A DNA stretch of 64,000 nt from Streptomyces sp. DH5 (GTDB lineage Bacteria; Actinomycetota; Actinomycetes; Streptomycetales; Streptomycetaceae). Position numbers and translations under genes: made by a program. Each line of letters starts with the position of its first letter. The first letter of the stretch is position 1. Positions 18,600 through 30,198 of this stretch are shown piece by piece. Location: NCBI RefSeq assembly GCF_020873915.1, contig NZ_JAHWGP010000001.1:186001-250000 (forward strand), in the 5' to 3' direction. Under the pieces are notes generated by a model. The model had not been told where the DNA came from. It did no database searches and saw nothing but the letters and a program-made list of their open reading frames with translations.

Positions 18600-20425
18600 G
18601 GGTGTTCCTCGGCCGTGAACGACTTCGACTGGTCGGCGACTGACGTCTGTCCCGTGGGCGGGACGGTGCCGAGCCCCCGCAGGGTGTCCGCGAGGACGGA
18701 GGCGGTCAGGCGCGACTTGTTCAGCACCGTACGGATGCCGGCCAGACGCGTGAGGTCGACGGCGTCGGTTTCCAGCGCCGTCAGGACGATCACGGGTACG
18801 CCGGCGGTGGACGGGGTGGCGGCCAGCAGCCGCCTGACCTCGTAACCGTCCGGGCCGGGCATGGTGAGGTCCAGGAAGACCACGTCGGGCCGTGCGCGCG
18901 CGACGGCCGCGACGGCCTCGGCGCTGTCCGTGACCGTGGTGACCGTTTCGGCCAGGTCCTTCGCCATGGCCCGGAACGCGGTCACGAAGGAGTGGTCGTC
19001 GTCGACGACCACGACGGAGCGCACCGGGCCGCGGCCGGTCGCGGCCCGCGGCCCGGCAGCGGCGGGGCGGGCCGGGATCCCGATGGTCACCCGGGTGCCG
19101 CGGTCCACTTCGCTGTCCAGCGTCAGGGTGCCGCCCAGGAGTTCCGTCAGTTTGCGGGCGTAGGGCAGCCCGAGGCCCGTCCCGGGCCGCCCTCGCTGGT
19201 GCGGCCCGCGCACCTGGTAGAACTCCTCGAACACGCGCTCGATGTCGGGGGCCGGGATGCCGACGCCGGTGTCCTCGACCCGGAAGACGACCCGGGCGTC
19301 GTCCCCGCGGCCCGTCCCGGTGACGTCGAGCACCACCGAGCCGTCGTTCGTGAACTTCAACGCGTTCGACAGCACGTTCCGCAGGACCCGGGTCAGCATG
19401 ACCTCGTCGGTGACGAGCGTCCCGACCGGCGCCTCGTCCGGGATGCGCAGGTCGACGCCGGGCTGCGCGGTGCTCTGCAGCATGCCGCGCAGCTGGTGCA
19501 GCAGCGAGCGCACGTCCACCTCGGCGAGGTGCGGCTCCAGCCGGCCGGACTCGGCCTTGGCGACGTCGAGGAGCTCGTCGACGAGGGCCAGCAGGGTGCT
19601 GCCGGACGCGTGCACCATGGCCACCTGCTGGCGCTGTTCCCCGGAGAGCGGGTCCGCCGCCGTGTCCAGGAGCAACTGGGCGAGGGCGATGACGGAGTTC
19701 ACGGGTGACCGCAGCTCGTGGCTGACGTTGGCCCAGAAGCGGGTCTTGTACTCGTCGGCCAGCTCCAGCTGGCGGGTCTTGTCCTCCAGCTCCGCGTAGA
19801 GGGCGACGACCCCGCTGTTGGTCTCCTCCAGCTCACTGGCCAGCTCGGAGTAGAGCGCGAGGACACCGGCGTTGGTCTCCTCCAGTTCGGCGTTGAGCCG
19901 TTGCAGCTCCTCCTGCTGCCGCTCGGACTCCTCCAGAGCTGCCAGCAGCTGACGGTTCTGGGTCCGCAGGGCCTCGATGAGGTCGGCCGCGGTGTCGGCC
20001 CCGGTCAGAGCGCCGCGCACCTCGTCGGCCAGCTCGGCGGCGGACGCCGACGGGGCGGCCAGGCGCTGCGCGAGGACGAGCCGGTGCGGTCCGTTCCCGT
20101 CGGAGAGCAGCAGCCGGCTGTCGTCCAGCAGGCGGGAGGCCGCGGTCAGCAGGGTCGGAGGCGGCCGGTGCTCCTCCCGCCAGGTGAAGTGCACCGCCAG
20201 ACGCAGCCCGTCCCCGTCCTCCAGGCAGAGGTGGGCGGTCAGGTCCGCGGCGCCCTTCAGGTGCTCCCCGGCCTCGCTCACCACGGTCGTCAGCCTGACG
20301 AGCGGGCTGCCCGTCAGGCCCGCCGCGCGGCAGGCCGTCTGGGTGCACCGGCGCAGCGTGATCACGTCACCCTCCTCCGGGAGCAGCACGGTGGCCAGCT
20401 CGTGGACGGATGCCCCGGCGGTCAT
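18596..20425 (-). CDS. Hybrid sensor histidine kinase with C-terminal receiver
   Basis: 609 residues, without membrane segments. An N-terminal HATPase-like region (about 1-130) precedes a coiled coil containing the near-duplicated block LEETN(A/S)GV(L/V)ALY(S/A)EL. The HisKA phosphoacceptor is in ANVSHELRSPVNS, and the ATPase has DTGVGIPAP and GTGLGLPYARKL. The C-terminal receiver carries VVVDDDHSF and phosphoacceptor VVFLDLTMPGPDG. I chose the ATG at 20425 because it overlaps the upstream stop by 4 bp. It probably phosphorylates the receiver-PP2C protein encoded next. Confidence 0.88.
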   Translation of the reverse strand: MTAGASVHELATVLLPEEGDVITLRRCTQTACRAAGLTGSPLVRLTTVVSEAGEHLKGAADLTAHLCLEDGDGLRLAVHFTWREEHRPPPTLLTAASRLLDDSRLLLSDGNGPHRLVLAQRLAAPSASAAELADEVRGALTGADTAADLIEALRTQNRQLLAALEESERQQEELQRLNAELEETNAGVLALYSELASELEETNSGVVALYAELEDKTRQLELADEYKTRFWANVSHELRSPVNSVIALAQLLLDTAADPLSGEQRQQVAMVHASGSTLLALVDELLDVAKAESGRLEPHLAEVDVRSLLHQLRGMLQSTAQPGVDLRIPDEAPVGTLVTDEVMLTRVLRNVLSNALKFTNDGSVVLDVTGTGRGDDARVVFRVEDTGVGIPAPDIERVFEEFYQVRGPHQRGRPGTGLGLPYARKLTELLGGTLTLDSEVDRGTRVTIGIPARPAAAGPRAATGRGPVRSVVVVDDDHSFVTAFRAMAKDLAETVTTVTDSAEAVAAVARARPDVVFLDLTMPGPDGYEVRRLLAATPSTAGVPVIVLTALETDAVDLTRLAGIRTVLNKSRLTASVLADTLRGLGTVPPTGQTSVADQSKSFTAEEHP

Positions 20426-21459
20426 CGCTGCCCGTGCGCGGCGACCACGACACCTGCGTCGTCCCTGCGGATCGCGGCCTGGTTGAGGATCTGCGCGGCG
20501 GTCACGACCGGATCCTGGGCGAACAGCCCCGGGAAGTCCGCGGGCCGCCACCGGTCGCTGAGGCCGTCGGTGTGCATCACCAGACGGGCTCCGGGCGGGA
20601 ACGCCGCCTCGAAGGTGCGCGGCCTGCCCATCTGCGCCCCCACGATGCCGGGGATGGACGGCAGGCCGTGCCGGGCGTCCGCGGTGGCCACCGCCGCCGT
20701 CACGTTGCCGCTCCCGCTCAGCCGGACGCGCCGGGCTGCGACGTCGATCAGGGCGACGGCGACGGCTGCGCCGCGGGTGCCGCGCAGCTGGAGGTGCACC
20801 TCCTGAAGCACGTCGACCGGACTCGTCCGGGTGCTCTCGCGGAAGGCGGCGGCGGCGCGCTCCGCGGCCCTGGCCGCCAGGGGGCCGTGTCCCAGTCCGT
20901 CGCACATCATCAGCAGCAGGGCGTCGGGGCCGTGGTCGCCGGCCGTCCGCACGGCCCAGGTGTCGCCGCACATCTGTTCGCCGCTGATCGGGCGGGTCAG
21001 ACCGCCGGCCTCCACCGGACCCGCCGCCGGTGCCCGCCCGTCGTCCCAGAAACGCGCCAGCACGACCGTGCCCCGGCCGTGCAGGGAGTGGACGCCGTGG
21101 ACGTCGGCGAGCCGGCCGATGGCTCCCATGCCGATGCCCAGGCTGCCGGCGGTGGACGTGCCGTCCAGCAGGGCCCGGTCCAGGTCGTGGATGCCGGGCC
21201 CGTCGTCCAGGGACAGGCACTCCACGCCGGCACGGCCGGCCGTGCGCACCACCCGCAGGGCCAGCGAGCCGTCATGGGCGTGCTTGAGGAGATTGGTCGC
21301 CATCTCCGTCACGCACAGCTCGATCCGTGCCACCCGCTCCTCGGGGAAGCAGAGGCGGCGGGCGAGCTGCGCGGCCTGGCGGCGGGCGGCGGCGGCCAGC
21401 GCCACGTCCGCGCGCAGCCAGTGCACGTCACCGGCCTCGACCACCAGGCTGTCGTTCAC
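20422..21459 (-). CDS. RsbT-like ATPase fused to a PP2C-type phosphatase domain (RsbX-like)
   Basis: 345 residues. The first 130 are a GHKL/HATPase kinase domain (ELCVTEMATNLLKHAHDGS, SLDDGPGIHDLDRAL, GSLGIGMGAIGRLAD). The rest is a PP2C-like domain (LMMCDGLGHGPLAA, VMHTDGLSDRW, RRDDAGVVVAA). This fusion is common in stressosome operons and is thought to reset phosphorylated RsbR/RsbS. I prefer the GTG at 21459, which overlaps the rsbT stop as GTGA like the other junctions; a GTG at 21468 is the alternative. Confidence 0.85.
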   Translation of the reverse strand: MNDSLVVEAGDVHWLRADVALAAAARRQAAQLARRLCFPEERVARIELCVTEMATNLLKHAHDGSLALRVVRTAGRAGVECLSLDDGPGIHDLDRALLDGTSTAGSLGIGMGAIGRLADVHGVHSLHGRGTVVLARFWDDGRAPAAGPVEAGGLTRPISGEQMCGDTWAVRTAGDHGPDALLLMMCDGLGHGPLAARAAERAAAAFRESTRTSPVDVLQEVHLQLRGTRGAAVAVALIDVAARRVRLSGSGNVTAAVATADARHGLPSIPGIVGAQMGRPRTFEAAFPPGARLVMHTDGLSDRWRPADFPGLFAQDPVVTAAQILNQAAIRRDDAGVVVAAHGQR

Positions 21460-21875
21460 TTGGCCCACTTCACGATGCGCACGGTGGTGCCGGACGGCCC
21501 GGACTCGATGTCGAACTCGTCCACGAGCCGTTTGGCGCCGCTGAGGCCGAGCCCCATGCCGTTGCCCGACGTCCAGCCGTCGGTCAGTGCCAGCTCGAGG
21601 TCCGCGATGCCCGGGCCCTCGTCCCGGAACTCCACGTAGACACCCGGCCGGCCGGCGTCGACCACCGGGGCCGCGCGGACCGATCCGCCGCCGCCGTACA
21701 CCAGCATGTTCCGCCCGAGCTCGCTGGCGGCCGTGACGAGCTTGGTCTGGTGCACCAGGGACAGGCCGCCCCGCTGAGCGAGGATGCGGACCATCTGCCG
21801 CATGCTGACCACGTCAGCGCTGGTGGAGACCGCGACGGTCTCGAGCGAGGCGCTCTCGGCCGCGTAGTCCTTCAT
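21456..21875 (-). CDS. rsbT: RsbT-like serine/threonine kinase (stressosome switch kinase)
   Basis: 139 residues, the standard size for RsbT. The GHKL ATPase boxes are AASELGRNMLVYGGGG (N box), FRDEGPGIADLELAL (G1) and GNGMGLGLSGAKRLVDEF (G2). In known stressosomes RsbT phosphorylates RsbR and RsbS, leaves the complex and activates a PP2C phosphatase. Start and stop overlap both neighbours by 4 bp, indicating translational coupling. Confidence 0.9.
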   Translation of the reverse strand: MKDYAAESASLETVAVSTSADVVSMRQMVRILAQRGGLSLVHQTKLVTAASELGRNMLVYGGGGSVRAAPVVDAGRPGVYVEFRDEGPGIADLELALTDGWTSGNGMGLGLSGAKRLVDEFDIESGPSGTTVRIVKWAK

Positions 21876-22240
21876 GCGCGGCCTGCGGCGATGCGCCGAA
21901 GCAGCTTGAGCCCGCGTTCCAGGTTGAGGGCCGTGCGCACGCCGCTCATCGACAGCCCGAGCTCGACGAGGGTCATCGCGACCGCGGGCCGCATGCCCAC
22001 GACGATCGTCTCGGCGCCGAGGATGCGGGAGACGGCCGCGTTGTGGGCCAGCATCCGTCCGACGAAGGAGTCGACGATCTCGAGCGCGGAGATGTCGATC
22101 ACGACGCCCTTGGCGCCGGTCGCGACGATGCGGTTGGACAGGTCTTCCTGCAGATCGAGGACCATCTGGTCGTCCAGGTCGGTCTGGATGGAGACCAGGA
22201 GGACCTCACCGATCTTGAGGACGGGGACGCGGTCGGTCAC
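21872..22240 (-). CDS. rsbS: RsbS-like STAS-domain stressosome protein
   Basis: 122 residues, a single STAS domain. The segment VVIDISALEIVDSFVGR contains Ser58, which matches the serine phosphorylated by RsbT in RsbS proteins. The start is a GTG at 22240 that overlaps the rsbR stop (GTGA). RsbS holds RsbT in the stressosome in unstressed cells. Confidence 0.9.
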   Translation of the reverse strand: MTDRVPVLKIGEVLLVSIQTDLDDQMVLDLQEDLSNRIVATGAKGVVIDISALEIVDSFVGRMLAHNAAVSRILGAETIVVGMRPAVAMTLVELGLSMSGVRTALNLERGLKLLRRIAAGRA

Positions 22241-23085
22241 AGGAGACCCCGCACGTCGTCCTCGGCGTCCAGTGCCACTTCCTTCAGCGCCTGGCGCAGC
22301 GCGTCCGACAGCGAGGCGTTGGTGGGGATGTCGCCGAACTCGATGCCGAGCGCCACGATGGTCTGGGCGATCTGCGGCCGGATGCCCGAGATGGTGCACT
22401 GGGCTCCCATCATGCGCGCGGCGACCACCGTCTTCAGCAGGTGCTGCGCGACCTGGGTGTCGACGGTCGGCACACCGGTGATGTCGATGATGGCGTGCGT
22501 GGAGTCGGTGTCGACCAGGGTCTGCAGCAGCTTCTCCATGACGACCTGGGTGCGGGCGCTGTCGAGGGTGCCCACCAGGGGGACGCCCACGACGCCGTCC
22601 CACAGCTTGACCACGGGCGTCGACAGCTCGAGGAGCTGCTCGGCCTGGGAGGAGATGATCTCCTCGCGGGTGCGCAGATACGCTTCGCTGGTCAGCAGGC
22701 CGAGGCCGTCGAGCAGGCGGGCGAACTGGAGGTAGGCGCGTGCGCTGTCCGCGTCGCCGGTGAGGGAGGGCTCCAGGACCTCCTTCAGGGCGAAGACGCT
22801 GCGGACGGTCTCGGTGGGTGTGAAACCCTGCCGGGCGCGGTTGCGGGACAGCTCGATCAGCAGGCTGCGCGTCTCGGCGAAGTGTTCGCCGTGGCTGTCC
22901 AGGGAGCCGGCGGTCACGGCCTCGAGGACGGCGTCGTACAGCTCGCCCAGCTCCCGCCCGAGCTCGGCGGCGCTCAGCCTGCCGCGCAGGTCCTCGCCGA
23001 CGGTGCGGGTCCACTGGGCGAGGAACGCTTCGCGCTGCCCGGTCAGGGTGTCGACCAGCAGGCGATTGTTGCTCTCTGTATTCAC
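22237..23085 (-). CDS. rsbR: RsbR-like stressosome sensor/scaffold protein
   Basis: 282 residues. The N-terminal 150 residues are helical and variable (the sensory turret part in RsbR). The C-terminal STAS domain has HAIIDITGVPTVDTQVAQHL, with Thr residues where RsbR paralogues are phosphorylated. I chose the GTG at 23085 because GGGGAAG lies just upstream; a GTG at 23103 would add six residues. It is the first gene of the module rsbR-rsbS-rsbT-ATPase/PP2C-hybrid kinase-receiver/PP2C. The signal sensed is unknown. Confidence 0.88.
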   Translation of the reverse strand: MNTESNNRLLVDTLTGQREAFLAQWTRTVGEDLRGRLSAAELGRELGELYDAVLEAVTAGSLDSHGEHFAETRSLLIELSRNRARQGFTPTETVRSVFALKEVLEPSLTGDADSARAYLQFARLLDGLGLLTSEAYLRTREEIISSQAEQLLELSTPVVKLWDGVVGVPLVGTLDSARTQVVMEKLLQTLVDTDSTHAIIDITGVPTVDTQVAQHLLKTVVAARMMGAQCTISGIRPQIAQTIVALGIEFGDIPTNASLSDALRQALKEVALDAEDDVRGLL

Positions 23086-23200
23086 GTCTTCCCCATCAAA
23101 CACTCATTCGATGTGCCACGAAAGACGATACGGCACCTCGCCGGTGCCCTGCCGTGGCGGCACCGGCGAGGGTACGGCAGCCGCCGCCCACGGCGCGGGA

Positions 23201-25549
23201 TCAGCCGGGGAGCCGCTCCAGAAGGGCCACGGGGAGGCGCTCGAAGAGCTCGTCCGCGCGTACGTGATCGCTGAACTTCCGGCCCGGCTCCAGCGCGTCG
23301 GCCCACCGTCCCGGTGGCAGCGGCAACCGGGTGTCGCGCCAGCCGCCCTCCCGCGCCAGGCGGAGCGACAGCCGCGTCACCGCCGTCAGCACCTGCCCGG
23401 AGCGCGTGAAGGCCGTGCAGTGCGCCGCGGCGGGGCCCTCGGCGGACAGCGGCTCGTACGAAGCCGTGTCGCCGAAGACGTCCGGACGCCGCGCCCGCAG
23501 CCGCAGCGCCGCCCGCGTCACCGTCTCCTTGTCGCTCCCGTCGCCGGCGAACCGCACGGTGCGCCGGTTGTCCGGGTCGACCAGGGCCCGGTACTCGCGC
23601 TCCGTACCCTGGTAGACGTCCGGCACCCCGGGCATCGTCAGCTGCACCAGGGCGGCGCCCAGCACGTTCGCCCCGATGTGCGGCTCCAGCGACGCCCGCA
23701 GCGCCGCCATCCGCTCGCCGGGCGCCCCGCACGGCCCCGCCGCCACGAACCGGGCCACCGCCTCCTCGTACGCCGGCTCCCGCTCCGTCCAGGCGGTGTG
23801 CAGGCCCGCCTCGCGCACGTGCTTCAGCAGCGCCTCCCGCACCCGCTCCTCCCGCGCGGGACCCAGCCCGAACACCGTCTGCCAGGCGGCCCACGCCAAC
23901 TGGGCGTCCGGCGCGCCCTCACCGCCGCGCGTCACCTCGGTGAGGACGTCCGCCCAGCGCTCCGGGCACTCGGTGAGCACGTGCAGCGCCGCCCGCACGT
24001 CGGCGCTGCGCTTGGCGTCGTGCGTCGACAGGACCGTCCCGGTGGCCGGCCAGTCGCGCTGCACGCGCCGGCAGTACGCGTGGAACCGCTCGGGGGACAC
24101 CGCCGGGTCGCCGGGGTTGTGGCCCACCTCCGTCGCCGACAGCAGCGGCACGTAGCGGTAGAACGCGGTGTCCTCGACGGACTTGGCCCGCAGCGCCGAA
24201 GCGGTCTGCGCGAACCGCGTACGGAACTCCACGTACGCCGGCCCGTCCCCGTACCGCCCGAGGACCAGGTCCCGCACGACGTCCACCGCCCCGGCCTCCT
24301 CGGGGACGGCGAAGGCGAGCCGGGCCTCGGCGGCGGCCTCCTCGGTGACCACCGCGGACGCGTCGGCGGACTCGTAGGGGCGGTAGACCTCCATCCGCAC
24401 CAGCAGCTCCGTCAGGGCGGTGCGCAGCGCCCACGGCGCGCGGTCGCGCAGTCCGGTCTCCGCGGCCCTCGCGCACAGCCGGCTCGCCACCCGGGTCAGC
24501 CGGTCCGTCTCGGTCGCCAGCTCGTGCGTGAGCACCTTGTACGCGGCCCGCCGCACGGTGGCGTCCCAGTCGCCGCCCCGGTCCGTCTGCGGGGCCGCGA
24601 ACCGCCGGTACTGGCCGAGCAGCTCGCCGAAGCCGGCCGGGTCGGTGAAGAGGCCGTCCACGTGCCGCAGGGCGTCGTAGCCGGTGGTGCCCGCGACCGG
24701 CCAGGAGGCCGGCAGCGGCTCGCCGTCGGCGAGGATCTTCTCCACCACCGTCCACCGGCCGCCGGTGGCCTCGTGCAGCCGCCGCAGATAGCCGTCGGGG
24801 TCGGCGAGCCCGTCGGGGTGGTCGACGCGCAGCCCGTCGACCACCCCCTCCCGGAGCAGCTCGAGGATCTTGGCGTGGGTCGCCTCGAAGACCTCCGGGT
24901 CCTCCACCCGCACCCCGATCAGCTCGGAGATGCTGAAGAACCGCCGGTAGTTCAGTTCGGTGCGGGCCAGGCGCCACCACACGGGCCGGTACCACTGCGC
25001 GTCGAGCAGCTGCGGCAGCGGCAGCCCCGCGGTGCCCTCCCGCAGCGGGAAGGCGTGGTCGTGGTAGCGCAGCACGTCGCCGTCCGCCTTCAGGTCGCCC
25101 GCCACGGTGCCCAGCGGCCCGCCGAGCACCGGCAGCAGCACCTGCCCGCCCTGGGCCTCCCAGTCGATGTCGAACCACCGTGCGTAGGGCGAGGAGGGGC
25201 CGTCGCGCAGCACCTCCCACAGGGCGCGGTTGTGGCGGGGGGACATCGCCATGTGGTTCGGGACGATGTCCAGGACCAGCCCGAGCCCGTGCTCCCGCGC
25301 GGTGCGGGCCAGCTCCCGCAGCCCCTCCTCACCGCCGAGTTCCTCACGCACGCGCGTGGGGTCCACCACGTCGTAGCCGTGCCCCGAGCCGGGCACGGCC
25401 TCAAGGACGGGCGACAGATGCAGGTGGGAGACGCCGAGCGAGGCCACGTACGGCACCGCGTCCGCCGCCGCTCGGAACGGGAAGCCGGGCTGCAGCTGCA
25501 GCCGGTACGTGGCCGTGGGCACCGCCGGGTCAGGTCGCCTTGGGGTCAT
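23201..25549 (-). CDS. treY: Malto-oligosyltrehalose synthase
   Basis: 782 residues, typical of TreY, a GH13 enzyme that turns the reducing-end glucose of maltodextrin into an alpha,alpha-1,1 linkage. Motifs in order: ATYRLQLQPGFPF at the N-terminus, LDIVPNHMA, GLRVDHPDGL (nucleophile Asp), WTVVEKILADGEPLP (acid/base Glu) and LSTHDAKRSADVRA. The gene lies 100 bp downstream of glgX on the same strand, so GlgX, TreY and TreZ can supply trehalose from glycogen. The ATG at 25549 gives a normal N-terminus. Confidence 0.94.
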   Translation of the reverse strand: MTPRRPDPAVPTATYRLQLQPGFPFRAAADAVPYVASLGVSHLHLSPVLEAVPGSGHGYDVVDPTRVREELGGEEGLRELARTAREHGLGLVLDIVPNHMAMSPRHNRALWEVLRDGPSSPYARWFDIDWEAQGGQVLLPVLGGPLGTVAGDLKADGDVLRYHDHAFPLREGTAGLPLPQLLDAQWYRPVWWRLARTELNYRRFFSISELIGVRVEDPEVFEATHAKILELLREGVVDGLRVDHPDGLADPDGYLRRLHEATGGRWTVVEKILADGEPLPASWPVAGTTGYDALRHVDGLFTDPAGFGELLGQYRRFAAPQTDRGGDWDATVRRAAYKVLTHELATETDRLTRVASRLCARAAETGLRDRAPWALRTALTELLVRMEVYRPYESADASAVVTEEAAAEARLAFAVPEEAGAVDVVRDLVLGRYGDGPAYVEFRTRFAQTASALRAKSVEDTAFYRYVPLLSATEVGHNPGDPAVSPERFHAYCRRVQRDWPATGTVLSTHDAKRSADVRAALHVLTECPERWADVLTEVTRGGEGAPDAQLAWAAWQTVFGLGPAREERVREALLKHVREAGLHTAWTEREPAYEEAVARFVAAGPCGAPGERMAALRASLEPHIGANVLGAALVQLTMPGVPDVYQGTEREYRALVDPDNRRTVRFAGDGSDKETVTRAALRLRARRPDVFGDTASYEPLSAEGPAAAHCTAFTRSGQVLTAVTRLSLRLAREGGWRDTRLPLPPGRWADALEPGRKFSDHVRADELFERLPVALLERLPG

Positions 25550-25649
25550 GGGAACCTACGTACCCGCGTGGCCGCCTTTCGTGTCATCGCACGCGCCACC
25601 GGGTCACCCGTCGCCCGGACGGGTGAACCCGGAAGGTGCCTACCGGCCG

Positions 25650-27788
<2,139 letters not shown>

Positions 27789-28086
27789 GGATACGACTCT
27801 TTCAGGTGTACGGCGCCGGTGGGGCGCCTTGGCTCCGAGTGTTCCCGTGTCTCCCCGAAAGGCGGGAACAACCTTCTACCCACGCCCGGCCGCCGACGAC
27901 CCGCGCACTCGCCGCACGCGCTATGAATCCGCTCACTCCCGGGCACCGAACGGACGGAACGGTCGCACGGACACGGCAAGTTGGGAAACGACCCCGTCCA
28001 TCGGGCTGCACCGTGCACCACTGGCGGAGTACTCTCCTTGATCGTCGGGACGGGGAGTGCTCGGGGGAGCGGAAGGCGGTGCGCGG

Positions 28087-29328
28087 GTGGGGTCGGGAGG
28101 GCTGGAACTGCCCCCTGGTGGCGAGGGTCACGAGGGGAGTGGCTCCACGGACGTCCCGCCCGGTGCGGTGTCCCTGGCACGGCCGATGGACGCGGGTTCG
28201 ATCGGGCCGGAGCTGGACTGGGACGCGGACGCCTGGCGCGAGGTGCGCACCCGCGCGCAGCGGGCCGGCCGCGCCTACATCTGGCTGAACCTGGTGGAAC
28301 AGCGCCTGCGCTCGGTCGTGGCCGCCGTGCTGCGCCCCGTCTACGAGCCGGTGCACGGCGACGACTGGGTGGTGGCCGCGGCCGGGCCCGCCGGGCAGGA
28401 GTGGGTGCAGCGCGCGGTCGCCGTGCGCGAGGTCAGCCGCCGCAAGGGCTACCTGCTCGACCCGGCCGACGACAACGTGCTGTCCTTCCTCACCCTGCCG
28501 CAGCTGCGCGAGCTGATGGTCCAGCACTGGCCCTGCTTCGAGCCGTACTTCGACGACCGCAGGGACGTCGAACTCGCGCTGGACGAGCTGGAGGTCACCC
28601 GTAACGTGGTCTCCCGCAACCGGGCGCTGTCCGAGGCGGTGCTGAGCCAGGCCGAGCGGGCCTCCGCGCGGTTGCTGGAGATGCTCGGCGCGGGCGGCGA
28701 CGTGCCGTCGGCGCGCCGGCTGCCGGTCGACGCGGTGGAGGACCTGGTCGGCGACCGGTACGCCGACGTCGTCGCCGTCCACCCCGACCGGGTGCGGCTG
28801 CTGCGCCGGTTCCCGGCCGAGGACATCTTCGGCGGGGCCCGCCGCCTGGACGCCATCGGCATCGGGCTCAACCTGCTGGTGCAGAACTTCTCCGGACGCC
28901 GTCTGGTCCGGCTCTCCGAGTCCGGCTGCCGGGTACGCCTGCTGTTCCTGAACCCGGCATCCAGCGCGGTCAAGCGCCGGGAGCGCGAACTCGGCATCAA
29001 GCGCGGGGAGCTCGGCCGTGCCGTCGAGATGAACATCCTCCACATGCGGCGCGTCCGGTCCAGGCTGCGCGACCCGGGCGCCTTCGAGATCCAGGTCTAC
29101 GACGAGACGCCCCGCTGCACCGCCTACCTGGTGGACGGCGACGGCTCGGACGGCGTCGCGGTCGTGCAGAACCACCTGCGGCGCGCCCGGGGGATGGAGG
29201 CGCCCGTGCTGGTCCTGCGCAACGGGACCAGGGTGGTCAGGCCGGGCGAGGTCGAGGAGGGCGCCCTGTTCCCCACCTATCGCGAGGAGTTCGAGATGAT
29301 GTGGGCGGATTCGCGCCCTGTGTCGTGA
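28087..29328 (+). CDS. SAV2148-type HEPN-domain protein
   Basis: 413 residues, soluble. It matches the Streptomyces protein type annotated as SAV2148-family HEPN protein: a Gly-rich N-terminus, a helical region AYIWLNLVEQRLRSVVAAVL, and later RRFPAEDIFGGARRLDAIG and NILHMRRVRSRLRD. HEPN domains in other families are often RNases, but an R-x4-6-H catalytic motif is not obvious, so activity is unknown. Start choice is uncertain: GTG at 28087 (used here) or GTG at 28057. Confidence 0.65.
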   Translation: MGSGGLELPPGGEGHEGSGSTDVPPGAVSLARPMDAGSIGPELDWDADAWREVRTRAQRAGRAYIWLNLVEQRLRSVVAAVLRPVYEPVHGDDWVVAAAGPAGQEWVQRAVAVREVSRRKGYLLDPADDNVLSFLTLPQLRELMVQHWPCFEPYFDDRRDVELALDELEVTRNVVSRNRALSEAVLSQAERASARLLEMLGAGGDVPSARRLPVDAVEDLVGDRYADVVAVHPDRVRLLRRFPAEDIFGGARRLDAIGIGLNLLVQNFSGRRLVRLSESGCRVRLLFLNPASSAVKRRERELGIKRGELGRAVEMNILHMRRVRSRLRDPGAFEIQVYDETPRCTAYLVDGDGSDGVAVVQNHLRRARGMEAPVLVLRNGTRVVRPGEVEEGALFPTYREEFEMMWADSRPVS

Positions 29329-29459
29329 TCTGACCGCACCCGGGCCGGATGTGGGTGTCCGTCGCGGCCGGTAAGCGGAATGCGGTCCTCTGATTGTCAG
29401 TGGCGCGTGACAGGGTGGAGATCACTGGGGGAACGCACCACACAGAATGGGGGGCAGCC

Positions 29460-30182
29460 ATGGGCTGGCACCGGGAGCTGCTGATCGGCTTCGACCTGGA
29501 GACGACGGGTACCGACCCGCGCGAGGCACGCATCGTCACGGGCGCCGTGATCGAGGTCAGGGCGGGGGAGCCGACGGGCCGCCGCGAGTGGCTGGCCGAC
29601 CCGGGCGTGCCGATCCCGCAGGACGCGGTGGCGGTGCACGGCATCAGCACCGAGCGGGCGGCCGCCGAGGGCCGCCCGGCCGACCAGGTCGCCGACGCCA
29701 TCGCCGGCGTGCTCACCGCCTACTGGAAGACCGGCGTCCCGGTCGTCGCCTACAACGCCGCCTTCGACCTCACCCTGCTCTCCGCCGAGCTGCGGCGCCA
29801 CGGGCTGCCGTCCCTGCGGGACCGTCTGGGCGGAGCGGATCCCGCGCCGGTCATCGACCCGTACACCATCGACCGCTCCGTCGACCGCTACCGGCGCGGC
29901 AAGCGGAACCTCGAAGCGGTCTGCACGGAGTACGGAGTCGTCCTCGACGCGGCACACGACGCGACCGCCGACGCCCTCGCCGCCGCCCGGCTGGCCTGCG
30001 CGATAGCCGTCCGCCACCCCGGGGTCGCGGCCCTCGGACCGGCGGAACTGCACCGCCGGCAGATCGAGTGGTACGCGGCGTGGGCGGCGGACTTCCAGGC
30101 GTTCCTGCGCCGCAAGGGCGACGCGAGCGCGGTGATCGACGGCACCTGGCCGCTGCGGGAGCCGGCCGGGGAGCGGGTCTGA
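29460..30182 (+). CDS. DEDDh 3'-5' exonuclease (DNA polymerase III epsilon-like)
   Basis: 240 residues. Exonuclease motifs are complete: LIGFDLETTGTDP (Exo I, Asp and Glu), VVAYNAAFDLTLL (Exo II Asp) and DAAHDATADALAAARL (Exo III His and Asp). The enzyme would trim single-stranded or mismatched 3' ends. It is a stand-alone protein without a clamp-binding motif that I can recognise. GGGGGGCAG precedes the ATG. It ends 16 bp before the convergent APH kinase gene. Confidence 0.88.
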   Translation: MGWHRELLIGFDLETTGTDPREARIVTGAVIEVRAGEPTGRREWLADPGVPIPQDAVAVHGISTERAAAEGRPADQVADAIAGVLTAYWKTGVPVVAYNAAFDLTLLSAELRRHGLPSLRDRLGGADPAPVIDPYTIDRSVDRYRRGKRNLEAVCTEYGVVLDAAHDATADALAAARLACAIAVRHPGVAALGPAELHRRQIEWYAAWAADFQAFLRRKGDASAVIDGTWPLREPAGERV

Positions 30183-30198
30183 GTCGTCCGGTGGGGCC

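Noticed and set aside
23086-23200. Possible gene in the gap between rsbR and treY
   Set aside because: Only 115 bp, with no start and ribosome-binding site pair that gives a plausible protein.
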